DNA of 64,000 nucleotides from positions 1-64,000 of the forward strand of contig NZ_JAGGNU010000021.1 in assembly GCF_018614915.1 (NCBI RefSeq), written 5' to 3'. A program made the position numbers and the translations under genes. The notes under the pieces were generated by a model that searched no databases, was not told where the DNA came from, and saw nothing but the letters and a program-made list of their open reading frames with translations. This DNA is from Variovorax paradoxus (GTDB taxonomy: Bacteria; Pseudomonadota; Gammaproteobacteria; Burkholderiales; Burkholderiaceae_C). Positions within the stretch are counted from its first letter, which is position 1, and each line of letters begins with the position of its first letter. This document shows, in pieces, positions 17,577 to 26,906 of the stretch.

Positions 17577-18143
17577 ATGCCACTCATGCAGCCGCCTGCC
17601 ATCCAGTTGATCGTCGAGGACCACCAGGCCCTCGCCACGGTGCTGCGGGCGCTGCGTGACGCGGTCGAGCGCACCGGCCGGTCGGGACACGCGCCGGACT
17701 TTGACGAGCTGCGCGCGATGCTGTTCTACCTGGACGAGATGCCCGCGCGCGTGCACCACGCCAGCGAGAGCGAGCTGCTGTTCCCGCGCATCCGCGAGCG
17801 TTGCCCGGCGCTGCGCCCGGTGCTGGACCGGCTGGAAGCCGAGCACGAGCGCGGTGAATCCGCCGTGCGCGAGCTGGAGCGCGCCCTGACCGCCTGGGAG
17901 GTAATGGGCGAAGTCCGCCGCGAGTCGTTCGAGCTGCTGCTGCGAACGCACGTCGACGTCTACCTCGGCCACATGGAGGTCGAAGAGAACTACGTCCTGC
18001 CGGTGGCGGTGGACCATCTGTCACCCGCCGATTGGCGCGAGCTCGCCGAGGCGCTCACCCGCCAGCGCAGCGAGCTCGGCGCATCGATGGCGCAAAGCCA
18101 TCGCGCGCTGTTCGCGCGCATCACGGCCCCCCCTTCCACTTAG
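17577..18143 (+). CDS. Hemerythrin HHE-domain protein
   Basis: A 188-residue alpha-helical protein with the histidine/glutamate pattern of di-iron hemerythrin cation-binding domains: IVEDHQALATVL, RVHHASESELLF, EAEHERGE and HVDVYLGHMEVEENYVLP. Such proteins bind oxygen, nitric oxide or iron. Next to an oxygen-consuming flavin monooxygenase it could buffer oxygen or iron. The start is uncertain: ATG 17577 is used, with ATG 17586 and GTG 17544 as alternatives; none has a clear ribosome site. It ends 8 nt before the monooxygenase. Confidence 0.8.
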   Translation: MPLMQPPAIQLIVEDHQALATVLRALRDAVERTGRSGHAPDFDELRAMLFYLDEMPARVHHASESELLFPRIRERCPALRPVLDRLEAEHERGESAVRELERALTAWEVMGEVRRESFELLLRTHVDVYLGHMEVEENYVLPVAVDHLSPADWRELAEALTRQRSELGASMAQSHRALFARITAPPST

Positions 18144-18151
18144 AGTTAAAC

Positions 18152-19927
18152 ATGAAAGAAATCGAAGTTCCCGTCCTGATCGTCGGCGGCGGCGGCTGCG
18201 GCCTCGCCTCCTCGCTGTTCCTGTCGCGGCAGGGAATAGGCAGCTTGCTTGTCGAGCGCCATCCCGCGCCCGGCCGCTTGCCCAAGGCACGCTACGTCAG
18301 CCAACGCACGATGGAGCTGCTGCGCCAGTTTGACGTGGCCGACCGCGTCTACGAGCGCTCGATGCCGCTCAAGCACATCTCGCACATCCGCTGGTGCACC
18401 ACGCTCGCCGGCGATGGCGAGCTCGACCGGCGCACCTTCTACCGCATCGAATCCTTCGGCGGTGGTTCGCTGGCGCAGCACTACGCCAAGGACAGCCCCT
18501 GCGAGTCGACGCTGTTCCCGCAGGTGCGCATGGAGCCACTGCTGCGCGAGATCGCTTCGGCGGAAGACAAGGCGCAGGTGCTCTACAACCACCAGCTGCA
18601 GTCCTTCGAGCAGGATGAAGACGGCGTGACCGCGATCGTGCGTGATCGCGCCACCGAGAAGGACATCCGCGTGCGCGCCAAGTACCTGGTCGGCGCTGAC
18701 GGCGGCAAGACCGTGGGGCCGGCAGTGGGCGCCGTCATGACCGGCGCCCCCGACCTGGCGCACATGGTCACCGTGTACTTCCGCGCCGACCTGTCGCAGT
18801 ACTGGGACGACGACTACTCGATGACGACCTGGTTCGTGAACCCCGAAGGCGGCTCGTGGGCCAGCGGCGTGCTGGGGCAACTGGGCCCGACCAGGTTCGG
18901 CCGGCACTCCGAGGAGTGGATGTTCCACTTCAGCTTCCGCCCGGACGATCCGTCGCGCTTCGAGGAGGCGTCACTGCTGCCGCGGATGCGCGAGCTGCTG
19001 AAGATCCCGGACCTGAACCCGGACATCATCGGGATCGGCCACTGGACGGTCGAAGGCGTGCTGATCGATCGCTACCGCTGGGGCCGCGTGCTGCTGGCCG
19101 GTGATGCCGCACACCGCCATCCACCCACCACCGGCCTGGGCCTGAACTCCGCGATCCAGGATGCGCACAACCTGGCATGGAAGCTCGCCGCGGTGCTGAA
19201 AGGCCAGGCACATGACAGCCTGCTCGACAGCTACGAGGCCGAGCGCCGACCGGTGGCGGCAGCCAACATCCAGTGGGCACTGATGACTTTCCAGAACCAC
19301 CAGCTCACCGATGCCGGCATCGGGCTGGTGCGCGGAAACGCCGAGCTGAGCCAGGCCAACTTCCGCCGCTACTTCGCCGAAGACCAGGAGGGCCGCACGC
19401 GGCGCGCCCGGCTGGCGCAGATCATGGATGTGCAGCGCATGGAATGGCAGGCGCACGACATTGAGCTGGGCTACCACTACGACATCGGCGCGGTGATGCC
19501 TGACGGCACGCCCACGCCGGAGCGCGACCCGCTGGGGCAAACGTATGTGCCGACCACGCGACCGGGGCATCGCCTGCCGCATGCATGGCTCGAGCGCGAT
19601 GGCCGGAAGCTTTCCACGCTCGACCTGGTCAAGCCGGGCCGCTTCGTGCTGCTCACCGGCCGCAAGGGTTCAGGCTGGGCCGAGGCCGCGGCGGCCGTCG
19701 GGCGCGCCAGCGGCGTCCCGATCGAAGTGGTCGAGGTCTCGGACGAGTCAGCGGTGCGCGATGCGGACCGCACCTGGCGCCACCTGCGCGGCGTGTCCGC
19801 CGACGGCGCGGTCCTGGTGCGGCCCGACCAGCACGTGGGCTGGAGCTCGGTGGGGCGCAGCGAGGAGGCGCAGGCGACGTTGGCGGCGGCGCTGACCCGA
19901 ATTCTTCAACGAAACATCACGGCGTAA
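18152..19927 (+). CDS. FAD-dependent aromatic hydroxylase, TfdB/MhpA-like
   Basis: Single-component flavoprotein monooxygenase of 591 residues. The N-terminal FAD motif VLIVGGGGCGLASSLFLSRQ is followed by the NAD(P)H/FAD motif at YLVGADGG and the FAD-phosphate motif RVLLAGDAAHRHPPTTGLGL. A C-terminal thioredoxin-like domain (RFVLLTGRKGSGW) is as in phenol and 2,4-dichlorophenol hydroxylases. It would hydroxylate a phenolic or enolic ring. The ATG at 18152 is 8 nt after the hemerythrin stop, and a Bug receptor follows. No ring-cleavage dioxygenase of a classical family is present in the window, so the ring-opening step is not obvious. Confidence 0.85.
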   Translation: MKEIEVPVLIVGGGGCGLASSLFLSRQGIGSLLVERHPAPGRLPKARYVSQRTMELLRQFDVADRVYERSMPLKHISHIRWCTTLAGDGELDRRTFYRIESFGGGSLAQHYAKDSPCESTLFPQVRMEPLLREIASAEDKAQVLYNHQLQSFEQDEDGVTAIVRDRATEKDIRVRAKYLVGADGGKTVGPAVGAVMTGAPDLAHMVTVYFRADLSQYWDDDYSMTTWFVNPEGGSWASGVLGQLGPTRFGRHSEEWMFHFSFRPDDPSRFEEASLLPRMRELLKIPDLNPDIIGIGHWTVEGVLIDRYRWGRVLLAGDAAHRHPPTTGLGLNSAIQDAHNLAWKLAAVLKGQAHDSLLDSYEAERRPVAAANIQWALMTFQNHQLTDAGIGLVRGNAELSQANFRRYFAEDQEGRTRRARLAQIMDVQRMEWQAHDIELGYHYDIGAVMPDGTPTPERDPLGQTYVPTTRPGHRLPHAWLERDGRKLSTLDLVKPGRFVLLTGRKGSGWAEAAAAVGRASGVPIEVVEVSDESAVRDADRTWRHLRGVSADGAVLVRPDQHVGWSSVGRSEEAQATLAAALTRILQRNITA

Positions 19928-19980
19928 CCTGCGATCCCGCAGCGACGCCCCGGCTTTCAGAAAACAAGGAGACATTCACC

Positions 19981-20955
19981 ATGCATCGACGCACCCTTCT
20001 CTCCCTGGCCGCCGCCGCCGCCCTGGCGCCCGCGGCCTTCGCCCAGTCGACCTGGCCCAGCCAGCCGATCCGGCTGATCGTCCCCTATCCGGCCGGCGGC
20101 GGCACCGACTTCTTCGCGCGCCTGGTGGCGCCCGGCATGGGCGAGGCGCTGGGCCAGCCGGTCATCGTCGAGAACCGCCCAGGCGCTTCCGGCATCATTG
20201 GCGCCACCGCGGTGGCCAAGCAGCTTCCGGCCGACGGCCACACCTTCCTGCTGGGCGACATGACCACTTACGCCGTCAATCCCAGCATGTTCGAGAAGCT
20301 CTCCTACGACCCACTGAAGGACCTGGTGCCGGTGACCATGACCGCCAAGTTCGACTTCGTGCTGGTGGTCAATCCCACCGTGCTGCCGGTCGGCAACGTG
20401 CAGGAACTGATGGCGCTGGCGGCGCGCACGCCGGCGGGCCTGAGCTATGCGTCGCCCAGCGTGGGCACCACCCATCATCTCGCGACCGAGTTGCTCGCCC
20501 GCGAGACCGGCATGAAGCTGGTGGCGATCACGTACAAGGGCGGCGGACCGGCGGTGCAGGACCTGCTGGGCGGCCAGGTGGGCATGATGTTCCTGGACCG
20601 CGCCTCGGCCAGGCCGCACATCGAGTCCGGCAAGCTGCGCCCGATCGCCGCAGCAGGTTCGAAGCGCATTGCGGCCTACCCCAACGTGCCGACCCTGGCC
20701 GAGCAGGGCGTCAAGGGTTTCGAGGTGGAAGGATGGCAGGGCTTCAGCGTTCGCGCAGGCACCCCCGAGCCGGTGATCCGCGCGCTGAATGCCGCCTATC
20801 AGAAGGCGATCGCGCCGGCCGAAGTGAAGCGCAAGCTCAACGAAGCCGGGATCGATCCGGTCGGCGGGACACCCGAGCAGTTCACCGGATACATCCTGGC
20901 CGAGACGGTGAAGTGGCGCAGCGTCGTGCGAGAGCGGAACATCAAGGCCGAATAG
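19981..20955 (+). CDS. Bug/TctC-family periplasmic solute-binding receptor
   Basis: A 324-residue secreted protein with a Sec signal peptide (MHRRTLLSLAAAAALAPAAF, cleavage near AFA-Q). The Bug opening motif is WPSQPIRLIVPYPAGGGTDF, followed by VIVENRPGASG and the YKGGGPAVQDLLGGQV pocket motif. Bug receptors bind carboxylates and feed tripartite transporters or act as orphan sensors; no TctA/TctB membrane partner is seen here. AAGGAGA stands at the right distance from the ATG at 19981. It ends a plus-strand operon with the flavin monooxygenase. Confidence 0.88.
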   Translation: MHRRTLLSLAAAAALAPAAFAQSTWPSQPIRLIVPYPAGGGTDFFARLVAPGMGEALGQPVIVENRPGASGIIGATAVAKQLPADGHTFLLGDMTTYAVNPSMFEKLSYDPLKDLVPVTMTAKFDFVLVVNPTVLPVGNVQELMALAARTPAGLSYASPSVGTTHHLATELLARETGMKLVAITYKGGGPAVQDLLGGQVGMMFLDRASARPHIESGKLRPIAAAGSKRIAAYPNVPTLAEQGVKGFEVEGWQGFSVRAGTPEPVIRALNAAYQKAIAPAEVKRKLNEAGIDPVGGTPEQFTGYILAETVKWRSVVRERNIKAE

Positions 20956-20976
20956 GCGCAGGGGTCCGGCCTGCGC
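20956..20976. terminator. Hairpin between convergent operons
   Basis: Perfect 7-bp stem GCGCAGG (20956-20962) / CCTGCGC (20970-20976) with a 7-nt loop, directly after the Bug gene stop and before the convergent ABC binding-protein stop at 20987. There is no T-run, so it may be only a weak or Rho-assisted terminator. Confidence 0.45.
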
Positions 20977-20986
20977 AGGACGACAA

Positions 20987-22126
20987 CTACGGTGCGGACA
21001 CGAAGGCGCCGTTCTTCACCTGCAGGATCGCCGCGCCGTAGCTCGGCTGACGTCCCGCGTCCAGCGTCCACAGGCCGTCGCCGATCACGACCGGCACCTT
21101 GCTCGACCTGGCCAGCTCGGCGCGGACCTTCGCGCGGTCCGGGTTCGGGCCGGCGTTGCGCAGCGCCTGAATGCCGATCAGCGCGGTGCTGTAGCCCATG
21201 GCCGCCCAGTTGTCCGGCGCCGTGCCGTAGCGCGCCTTGTAGGCTTCGGTGAAGGCGGCATTCACCGGGTTGGCACTGGTAGCCGCATAGTCGGCCACCA
21301 CGTAGGCGTTCTCGACCGCCTTGCCACCGGCCTTGATGAAGCCCTGCGAGGCCAAGGAGGCCGGCCCCATGAAGCGCGTCTTGGGATTCACGCCCGCCTG
21401 CAGCAGCTGGGTGAAAAAGTTCGCCGACAGTTCAGCCGGAGCGGCGATAAAGACGGCGTCGGCGTCCTGTGCCGCGATCTTGGTGGCCAGCGGCAGAAAG
21501 TTGGAGTCCGAGGCCTGGATGCCCTCCTCCGCCAGGATCTGCGCGCCGCTGGATTTAAGCGCATCGCGCATGGCGTTCTTCTGCGCGATGTAGCCCTCGT
21601 TGCCCTGGTCGAAGACCACCAGCGCCCGCTTCACGCCGAGCTTCTCTACCGCATAGCGCCCGAGGCGCCCGGTGGTCTGCGTGGCCTGCGCGCCGACCTT
21701 GAACGACCAGGGTCCGGCATCGAGGATCTCGGCCGACGAGGAGGTGCTGATCATCGGGATCTGCAAGGCGTTCGACACCGGCGCGCCGGACACGGCCTCG
21801 ACGCTCGTGGTCGGCCCAAGCAGCAGGATCGCGTTGTCACGCCGTGCGAACTGGTTGATCAGGTTGATGGTCTGCGCCTTGTCGCCGGCGGTGTCGCCCT
21901 CGACCATCTTGATCCTGGCGCCGCCGGGCAGGCCCTGCTTGTTGGCCTGCTCGATCGCCAGGCGCATGGCGTTCTGGATCGGTACGCCGCCAAAGGCGTA
22001 GACGCCGGTGGTGGCGTTGAACACGCCCACGGTCAGCTCCGCGCCCTGCGCCCAGGCGGTGCCAGTCGCTCCGGCGGCGACTGCGGCCATGGTGGCCAGC
22101 ACCCAGTGTCTGCGGGTCTCGTTCAT
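20987..22126 (-). CDS. Branched-chain-type ABC transporter substrate-binding protein
   Basis: A 379-residue periplasmic binding protein of the LivJ/LivK type with a signal peptide (ATMAAVAAGATGTAWA) and a mature start near AELTVGVFNATTGVYAFGG. The periplasmic binding fold is seen through DTAGDKAQTINLINQF and LLLGPTTSVEA. It is first in a minus-strand operon with a full set of ABC subunits (22160-25469 are upstream in coordinates and encode LivF, G, M, H). It is closely similar in wording to the receptor at 28659, and the two probably arose by duplication. Ligand unknown; such systems import aromatic and alicyclic acids as well as amino acids. Confidence 0.88.
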   Translation of the reverse strand: MNETRRHWVLATMAAVAAGATGTAWAQGAELTVGVFNATTGVYAFGGVPIQNAMRLAIEQANKQGLPGGARIKMVEGDTAGDKAQTINLINQFARRDNAILLLGPTTSVEAVSGAPVSNALQIPMISTSSSAEILDAGPWSFKVGAQATQTTGRLGRYAVEKLGVKRALVVFDQGNEGYIAQKNAMRDALKSSGAQILAEEGIQASDSNFLPLATKIAAQDADAVFIAAPAELSANFFTQLLQAGVNPKTRFMGPASLASQGFIKAGGKAVENAYVVADYAATSANPVNAAFTEAYKARYGTAPDNWAAMGYSTALIGIQALRNAGPNPDRAKVRAELARSSKVPVVIGDGLWTLDAGRQPSYGAAILQVKNGAFVSAP

Positions 22127-22159
22127 GTCACTTGTCTCCTGATTGGGAATTTCCGTTCG

Positions 22160-22876
22160 TCACGCGACCAGACCCGCACGGCCGAAATAGTGATCGGCGA
22201 TCACTGGGTCGTTCGCCAGGTCCGAGGCCACGCCCTGGTGCACGATGCGGCCCTGCTCCAGCACCGCGGCGCGATGGGCCGTCTGCAGCGCGAGGCGGGC
22301 GTTCTGCTCCACCAGCAGGATGGTCATGCCCTCGCGATTGAGCTGTACCAGTGCGCGGAACACGTCCTTGATGATCACGGGCGCGAGGCCGAGGCTGGGC
22401 TCGTCCAGCATCAGCACCTTGGGGCGGCCCATCAGTGCGCGGCCGATCGCCAGCATCTGCTGCTGGCCACCGGACAGCGACCCCGACAACTGTTTGCGCC
22501 GGTCCTTCAGCACCGGGAACAGCGCGTGCACGCGATCGAGGTCGGCCGCGTCGCTGCCGCGCACGCCCGCCGCCTGCCGGCCCAACTCGAGGTTCTCGGC
22601 CACCGAAAGCGGCGCGATCACGCGCCGGCCCTCGGGCACCTGGATGATCCCGGCGCGCGAGCGCAGGTGCGCAGCGCGGCGGCCGAGCGGCTCGCCTTCG
22701 AACAGGATTTCGCCGCCGCAGGGCACGATGCCCGACAGCGCGTTGACCAGGCTCGACTTGCCTGCGCCGTTGGGACCGATCAGGGCGAAGATCTCGCCCT
22801 TCTTCACCGTCAGGTCTACACCGCGCAGCGCCTGGATGCCGCGGTAGTGGACGTCGAGATTGCGGATGTCCAGCAT
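22160..22876 (-). CDS. livF: Branched-chain-type ABC transporter ATP-binding protein LivF
   Basis: Cytoplasmic ATPase subunit of 238 residues. Walker A is GPNGAGKSSLVN, the ABC signature is LSGGQQQML and Walker B is VLMLDEPSLGLAP, the LivF style. It pairs with LivG encoded 4 nt upstream and with the two permeases, forming one importer with the receptor at 20987. The ATG at 22876 gives the standard MLDIRNLDVHYRG start. Confidence 0.9.
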   Translation of the reverse strand: MLDIRNLDVHYRGIQALRGVDLTVKKGEIFALIGPNGAGKSSLVNALSGIVPCGGEILFEGEPLGRRAAHLRSRAGIIQVPEGRRVIAPLSVAENLELGRQAAGVRGSDAADLDRVHALFPVLKDRRKQLSGSLSGGQQQMLAIGRALMGRPKVLMLDEPSLGLAPVIIKDVFRALVQLNREGMTILLVEQNARLALQTAHRAAVLEQGRIVHQGVASDLANDPVIADHYFGRAGLVA

Positions 22877-22879
22877 GTC

Positions 22880-23638
22880 TCAGGCTCCCAGGTAGGCTTC
22901 GACGACCATCGGGTCACGGCCCACCGCCTCCGGCAGGCCCTCGGCGATCAGCCGGCCCGAGGCCAGCACGTAGAGATGCGAGCACAAGGACATGACGAAG
23001 CGCATGTTATGCTCGATCAGCAGCACGGCCACGCCGCTCGCGGCCACGCTGCGGAAGATGCCGGCCAGGCTTTCGGCCTCGGCGTCGTTCATGCCGGCCA
23101 CAGGCTCGTCGAGCAGCAGCAATCTCGGTTCGGTCGCCAGCGCCCGCATCATCTCGATGCGGCGCTGGTGGCCGTAGGACAGGCCGCCGGAGCGGTGCTC
23201 GGCAAGCGCTGTCATGCCGAAGCGCTCCAGCAGCGCCATCGCCCGCTCGTTCATCCGCTTCGCCTCGGCGCGCGCGGATGGCAGGCCCAGCAGGTTGGCC
23301 CAGAGGCCGGCGTTCTCGTGCCGGTGGAAGCCGGCCACCACGTTCTCAAGCACGCTGGCATCGGGCACCAGGCGGATGTTCTGGAAGGTGCGGGCCACGC
23401 CGGCGCGCGCCAGGTCGGGCGCTTCTTCGCGCGAGACGTCCCTGCCGTCCAGCAGCACCTTGCCCGAGCTGAGATGCAGCAGTCCGGTGATCAGGTTGAC
23501 CACCGTGGTCTTGCCGGCACCGTTGGGCCCGATCAGGCCGGTGATCTGTCCGGCGGGAACCTGCAGGCTCACGTTGTCGACGGCCGGCACGCCGCCGAAA
23601 TGGCGGGCCACATCCTGGAGGACCAACGTAGCGGTCAT
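22880..23638 (-). CDS. livG: Branched-chain-type ABC transporter ATP-binding protein LivG
   Basis: ATPase subunit of 252 residues. Walker A is GPNGAGKTTVVN, the signature is LSYGHQRRIEMMRAL (the LivG variant lacking the usual GGQ) and Walker B is LLLLDEPVAGMND. The LivG insertion ARTFQNIRLVPDASVLENV is present. The start overlaps the LivM stop (ATGA), so it is translationally coupled. Part of the Liv operon 25469-20987. Confidence 0.9.
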   Translation of the reverse strand: MTATLVLQDVARHFGGVPAVDNVSLQVPAGQITGLIGPNGAGKTTVVNLITGLLHLSSGKVLLDGRDVSREEAPDLARAGVARTFQNIRLVPDASVLENVVAGFHRHENAGLWANLLGLPSARAEAKRMNERAMALLERFGMTALAEHRSGGLSYGHQRRIEMMRALATEPRLLLLDEPVAGMNDAEAESLAGIFRSVAASGVAVLLIEHNMRFVMSLCSHLYVLASGRLIAEGLPEAVGRDPMVVEAYLGA

Positions 23639-24579
23639 GCGCGCACTCCTGCATCGATCGACGAATTGGCGGGCGGTGCGCCCGAGCTGCCGATGCCGCC
23701 GACCGTGGTATCGGGCGGCAGGCGAGCGGCCCTGCGGCGCAGCCGGCGGTCGCGCAGCATCGCAATCAGGGTGTCGGCCACGCCGCGCGGCAGGTACACG
23801 ATCACCAGCATCAGCAGGATGCCCTGCACAACGTTGCGGTAGTCGGCGAACACGCGGAACAGCTCAGGCAGCGTGGTCAGAATGGCGGCACCCACCAGCG
23901 CGCCCCACACCGAGGTGCGGCCGCCCAGTACGACCATCGCCAGCGTCGCCACGAGCATGCCGAAGCCGAACTCACCGGGCGTGATGGCGTAGCTGCTGGT
24001 AGCCTGCAGCGCGCCGCCCAGGCCCGCCAGAAGCCCTGACAGGATGAACGCGATGCGGTGGTAGTAAGGCACCGAGATGCCCAGCGACACCGCCACTGTC
24101 TCGTCCTCGCGGATCACGTCCATGGCACGGCCCACGCTGTAGCGGCCCATTGCGACCAGTAGCAGCACCACGACCACGACCACCGATAGCAGCACGCCGG
24201 TGCCGGCTACCTTGGGAATGCCGTTGACGCCCAGCGCGCCATTGGTGACGCTGACCCAGTTCTGCGTGGCCGACAGCACGATCTGCACCAGCGCCAGCGT
24301 GGCCACTGCCTGGAACACGCCGCGAAGCCGCGACAGCGGGAACGCCAGCAAGGCGCTGGCCAGGGTGCCCATCACGGTGCCGGCAACGATGGCCGCGAAC
24401 GGGGGCCAGCCGGCCTTGGTGATCAGCAGCGCGCAGCCGTAGGCACCCAGCGCGGCGAAGCCCGCGGTGCCCAACGAGAACACGCCCGCGCGCAGTACCA
24501 CGTACTGGCTCAGCGCCAGCAGCGCGTAGACCAGGATGTGGCCGAAGAGCGACTGGTAGGTGTAGAAGAAGTTCATCAT
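23635..24579 (-). CDS. livM: Branched-chain-type ABC transporter permease LivM
   Basis: Inner-membrane permease of 314 residues with about ten hydrophobic segments. It carries the permease loop AMDVIREDETVAVSLGISV and the FGFGMLVATLAMVVLGGRTS segment typical of LivM. The C-terminus (residues 285-314) is a polar extension. It overlaps LivH upstream and LivG downstream by 4 nt each. Confidence 0.88.
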   Translation of the reverse strand: MMNFFYTYQSLFGHILVYALLALSQYVVLRAGVFSLGTAGFAALGAYGCALLITKAGWPPFAAIVAGTVMGTLASALLAFPLSRLRGVFQAVATLALVQIVLSATQNWVSVTNGALGVNGIPKVAGTGVLLSVVVVVVLLLVAMGRYSVGRAMDVIREDETVAVSLGISVPYYHRIAFILSGLLAGLGGALQATSSYAITPGEFGFGMLVATLAMVVLGGRTSVWGALVGAAILTTLPELFRVFADYRNVVQGILLMLVIVYLPRGVADTLIAMLRDRRLRRRAARLPPDTTVGGIGSSGAPPANSSIDAGVRA

Positions 24580-25469
24580 GCGCGTTGGATCCGCATCGCG
24601 GCGGTGGACTGGCCGAACAGGCCTGTGGGCTTGAGCAGGATCACAATGAACAGGGCGATGAACACGATGGCCTCGGCAACGCCGGACGAGACGTACGCGA
24701 CGGCTAGGGTCTGCACGATGCCGATGGCCAGCCCCGCGATCAGCGCGCCCGGGATGCTGCCGAGGCCACCGATGATGATGATCACGAAGGCACGCAGCAG
24801 CAGCGGCTCGCCCATCGCGAAGTGCACCGAGTTGAAAACCAGGCCGATCAGCACGCCCGCCATGCCGGCCAGTGCGCCAGAGATCAAGAACACCTGCATG
24901 TTGACCGGCCCCGGGTTGATGCCCAGCAGGCGCGAGGTCTGCTCCGAGTAGGCGACAGAGCGAATGCGCTGGCCGAAGGTGGTGCGGTACAGGTACCAGA
25001 CCAGGCCGAACACCATTGCCACCACCAGCCCGATGATCACCAATTGCAGCAGCTGGATGCGCAGCCCGAACAAGGTGTAGACCACCACTGGGAAAGCATC
25101 GAACGGGAAGCGCATGACCGCGGTGTTGGAGATCTTCTGCGCGATCGCCAGCAGAACCAGGTCGGCTCCTATCGAAGAGACAATGGCCGAGAACTCCGGC
25201 GCGCTGCGGCGGCGCAGCGGCCGGAAGGCGAACACGTCCAGTGCCACCGACACCAGCCCGCCCGCCAGCATGCCGATGAGCAGCGCCACATAGATCGGCG
25301 CGTCAAGCATGGTGACAGCGTACAACCCGGCGAAAGCGCCCCACATGAACACCGAGCCATGGGCCATGTTCATGATGTGGTTCACACCGAAGAGCAGCGT
25401 AAACCCGAGCGCGAACAAGGCGTAGACACTGCCTACGACCACGCCGTTGAGAAGTTGTTGCATCAGCAT
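24576..25469 (-). CDS. livH: Branched-chain-type ABC transporter permease LivH
   Basis: Inner-membrane permease of 297 residues beginning MLMQQLLNGVVVGSVYALFA, with GVNHIMNMAHGSVFMWGAF and RSVAYSEQTSRLLGINPG as LivH landmarks and about eight hydrophobic segments. ATG 25469 is used; ATG 25463 is an alternative. First gene of the operon, divergent from the P450 at 25610 across a spacer that contains palindromic repeat copy 4. Confidence 0.88.
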   Translation of the reverse strand: MLMQQLLNGVVVGSVYALFALGFTLLFGVNHIMNMAHGSVFMWGAFAGLYAVTMLDAPIYVALLIGMLAGGLVSVALDVFAFRPLRRRSAPEFSAIVSSIGADLVLLAIAQKISNTAVMRFPFDAFPVVVYTLFGLRIQLLQLVIIGLVVAMVFGLVWYLYRTTFGQRIRSVAYSEQTSRLLGINPGPVNMQVFLISGALAGMAGVLIGLVFNSVHFAMGEPLLLRAFVIIIIGGLGSIPGALIAGLAIGIVQTLAVAYVSSGVAEAIVFIALFIVILLKPTGLFGQSTAAMRIQRA

Positions 25470-25557
25470 GCCGGAAGAATAGAAATCCAGCCCCTGGATG
25501 TATGTCCCCTTGCGGCGGGACGGGTTTCCGAGGGGGCGGGCGCGGCCGGCAGGCGCG

Positions 25558-25580
25558 GTCCCCTGCAGTGGGGACAGACG
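25558..25580. repeat. Palindromic repeat copy 4 (GTCCCC...GGGGACAGACG)
   Basis: Arms GTCCCC (25558-25563) and GGGGAC (25570-25575) with a 6-nt loop, followed by AGACG. It lies in the divergent spacer between the livH and P450 genes. A weaker TGTCCCC...GGGAC copy precedes it at 25504-25521. Confidence 0.75.
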
Positions 25581-25609
25581 CGTCCTGTGGACACGGGAAC
25601 ACTGGCCCG

Positions 25610-26881
25610 ATGCGACTCTTGTCCACCGATGCCTCGGCGCAAGCTGCGGGTCCCGTCACCGAAGCGAGTACGCGGTTCGATCCGTTCGACCCGGCGTACG
25701 TGCTCGATCCCTACCCGGCGCTCGCGCAACTGCGCGAGAGCGAGGGAGTGTTCTTCTCGCCGGCGATCGGCTCCTGGATCGTCACGCGCTTCGACACAGT
25801 CAAGGCGATCCTGCGCGACACGCATCGCTATTCGGCCCTGATCGCTTGCGACCCGCTCACGCCCTTGTGCCCCCACGCCCGCGGCATCATCGCCGCATCC
25901 GACTTCGACGTGCCGCCGCTGCTGGTCAACAACGACCCGCCCAGCCACTCGCGCTACCGCGCGTTCTTCGGTGCGCCCCTGAAGCGCGAGCGCCTGGCAG
26001 CGCTGCAGCCCTTCATCGAGCAAACGGTGGAGGACCATGTCACGCGCATGGCCGCCGGGCCCTCGCCCGCCGACCTGGTGGCGGCGCTCACCTGGGACGT
26101 GCCGGCGCTGGTGCTGTTCCGGCTGCTGGGCGTGCCGGCCGAGGATGTTGCGAAGGTGAAGCACTGGGCATCCAGCCGCGTGATGATGACCTGGGGCCGG
26201 CCGAGCGAGGCCGAGCAGGTCAAGCTGGCCGGGGAGGCGGTGGAGTACTACCGCTATGCGATGGCGCTGGTGCAGCGGAAGTCACAGGCGCCCAGTGATG
26301 ATTACCTGAGCGACCTGGTACGACTGCGCGACGGCGACGACGGCAAGGCGACGCTGCACGAGATCGGCGCGATCGCGTTCAACCTGCTGTTCGCCGGCCA
26401 CGAGACCACGTCCAGCGCCTCGGCCAACCTGTTCAAGGCGATCCTGCCGCGGCGCGCGCTGTGGGAAGCGATCTGCCGCGGCGAGCAACCGATCGCGCCG
26501 GTGGTGGAGGAAGGCCTGCGGCTGGACCCGCCGGTGCAGGCGTGGCGCCGCCAGGCGAAGGAAGCTGTGGAGCTCGATGGCGTGCAGGTTCCGGCCGGCG
26601 CCCGGCTACTGCTCGTGTTCGCGGCCGCGAACCGCGACCCCGTCCAATTTCCTGAACCCGACAACTTCGTCCCTGGCCGGCGCAACGTCATGCAGCACGT
26701 GGCCTTTGGCACCGGTGCCCACTTCTGCCTCGGCGCGCCCCTGGCGCGGCTGGAGGTGGCGGCGATGGTGGCGAGCGTCGCGCGCCACCTGCCCGGCCTC
26801 ACGCTGGTGCCCGGCCAAGACTATCCCTACACCCCCAACACCTCCTTCCGTGCCCTGCGCCAGCTGATGGTGGCCTGGTAA
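25610..26881 (+). CDS. Cytochrome P450 (first)
   Basis: Soluble bacterial class I P450 of 423 residues. The I-helix oxygen-activating motif is LLFAGHETTSS, the K-helix ExxR is EEGLR and the haem loop is FGTGAHFCLGAPLARLE with the thiolate Cys373. The substrate is likely to be a small hydrophobic or cyclic acid, but the sequence does not decide it. The ATG at 25610 gives MRLLSTDASAQ; upstream codons in this frame run through the hairpin repeat and are not coding. It is followed 25 nt later by an NTF2-like gene and a second P450. Electrons probably come from the ferredoxins at 9282 or 34599. Confidence 0.92.
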   Translation: MRLLSTDASAQAAGPVTEASTRFDPFDPAYVLDPYPALAQLRESEGVFFSPAIGSWIVTRFDTVKAILRDTHRYSALIACDPLTPLCPHARGIIAASDFDVPPLLVNNDPPSHSRYRAFFGAPLKRERLAALQPFIEQTVEDHVTRMAAGPSPADLVAALTWDVPALVLFRLLGVPAEDVAKVKHWASSRVMMTWGRPSEAEQVKLAGEAVEYYRYAMALVQRKSQAPSDDYLSDLVRLRDGDDGKATLHEIGAIAFNLLFAGHETTSSASANLFKAILPRRALWEAICRGEQPIAPVVEEGLRLDPPVQAWRRQAKEAVELDGVQVPAGARLLLVFAAANRDPVQFPEPDNFVPGRRNVMQHVAFGTGAHFCLGAPLARLEVAAMVASVARHLPGLTLVPGQDYPYTPNTSFRALRQLMVAW

Positions 26882-26906
26882 CCCGTCATTCCCCGGAGAA
26901 CCCAAG